A stretch of DNA of 64,000 bases, from contig NC_020192.1 of NCBI RefSeq assembly GCF_000315915.1, forward strand, positions 892,378 through 956,377, given 5' to 3'. Source of the DNA: Henningerozyma blattae CBS 6284. Its lineage: Eukaryota; Ascomycota; Saccharomycetes; Saccharomycetales; Saccharomycetaceae. Position 1 is the stretch's first letter. Every line of letters begins with the position of its first letter. The translations under genes and the position numbers were made by a program. Shown here piece by piece: positions 63,301 to 64,000 of the stretch. The notes beneath the pieces were generated by a model. The model saw only the letters and a list, made by a program, of their open reading frames with translations, made no database searches and was not told the origin of the DNA.

Positions 63301-64000
63301 CTATAAGTGAAAAATTTTCACCTAATTAACATCACAAAGGTTATTTATCTCTCATGCTTAGTACATCCTGTAGAAGCTACATGATGTACTTTAATTAACG
63401 ACAACGAATTTTTCTAATTGGGGTTTTATTAGCAACGTATATTCACGTTATACTATCTTTTATTCTAAAACAGTATATCTACTGTTGTACGTATAAATAA
63501 GACCATAAATATCTAGCAAATTCAAAAAAAAACTGTGGGACTTCTGATGTTAGTAGGAATGAAATAGCTTGGAGCTATTATTTTTAACCAGTGTTTCCCT
63601 GATATTAACCGTGCAAGGCGGTAAAGTAAGATAAACGGATAATAAGATTCAACCAATAAACAACAGCATAGTAAAAGTGTAAAAGCATACATTATGTAGA
63701 AGAATTGCTTATATTTTAACATTAGAAAACGTATACGAACTACGAATGTTAGATGTCGATGAAAGATTAGCGATTTATACACCTTGTTGCAGGCAAAAAG
63801 ATCAATACATTGTGGATGATCACAGCAAATTCTTCAATTCATTACCATTTAGAATATCCTACAAGTTATAAGTAAAGCTGTGATATGTAGAGGAGCACTT
63901 GATATTTTATTAGCTGTCGGATCTTTTTGGTATTAACTGTTCTTATAATTGTCCTCCACGAGCTAAAGACGTATATAAAACTACAGAAGTATATAAAAAC

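Larger units (their letters stand above)
61442..64000. other. 2.6-kb gene-poor region at the window's right end
   Basis: No convincing gene; open frames at 61773-61976 and 63522-63782 (minus strand) look like chance or decayed DNA. It contains a 17-bp tandem repeat (61681-61747) and two diverged copies of a sequence around 63230 and 63747. Confidence 0.55.

Noticed and set aside
63522..63782. 86-residue minus-strand hydrophobic frame as a membrane protein gene
   Set aside because: AT-rich DNA readily gives hydrophobic frames, and it overlaps diverged repeat copy B.

Overview
The window is nuclear DNA from a budding yeast of the Saccharomycetaceae. It is AT-rich, and almost every gene is a single exon with a recognisable Saccharomyces cerevisiae counterpart. 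The one intron seen (PCH2) has yeast-type GTATGT and TACTAAC signals. Gene order interleaves two S. cerevisiae sister regions, one on the left arm of chromosome XVI (YPL081-YPL107) and one on the right arm of chromosome II (YBR169-YBR189). Many genes of that ancestral segment are absent, including essential ones such as SEN54, RPS6, NOG1, UMP1 and SEC66. I infer a species that descends from the whole-genome duplication and lost duplicates in a different pattern from S. cerevisiae. An early-branching post-WGD genus such as Vanderwaltozyma or Tetrapisispora would fit, as might Nakaseomyces or Kazachstania; the species itself cannot be read from the sequence.

Layout. 1-1401: a GC-rich open frame of unknown nature, then a long MOT1 upstream region with a cluster of CACGTG sites. 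1402-20609: MOT1, NTC20, GDT1, PCH2 (with intron), BRO1, MBA1, SEC16. 20610-24750: a ceramidase gene (YPC1/YDC1) flanked by long intergenic DNA, including a GC-rich island with a perfect 34-bp palindrome. 24751-33053: RLM1 (SMP1 paralogue), GLR1, SSU1, then a 2.2-kb spacer with a 15-bp minisatellite. 33054-51039: SEC62, FZO1, EHT1/EEB1, PNG1, ERI1, MSY1, MGR2, ATG21, NPL4, SSE1/SSE2, DPC25. 51554-64000: conserved synteny ends. The remaining 12.5 kb hold only a zinc-cluster regulator, a beta-mannosyltransferase-like gene and a GNAT-like gene, with large gene-poor, repeat-bearing spacers. This looks like an evolutionary breakpoint or subtelomere-proximal DNA.

Functions. The genes are mostly unlinked housekeeping functions: TBP removal from DNA (MOT1), splicing (NTC20), meiotic checkpoint (PCH2), endosomal sorting and ER exit (BRO1, SEC16), translocation into the ER (SEC62), mitochondrial biogenesis and fusion (MBA1, FZO1, MSY1, MGR2, DPC25), ubiquitin-dependent and glycoprotein quality control (NPL4, PNG1), GPI synthesis (ERI1), autophagy (ATG21), chaperone action (SSE), redox and sulfite handling (GLR1, SSU1), and cell-wall signalling (RLM1).

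Data quality. Three genes (MOT1, SEC62 and the mannosyltransferase) are each interrupted by a shift equal to one missing base at or next to an A-run, and the window contains N positions. I read these as sequencing or assembly errors, and give full gene extents across them.
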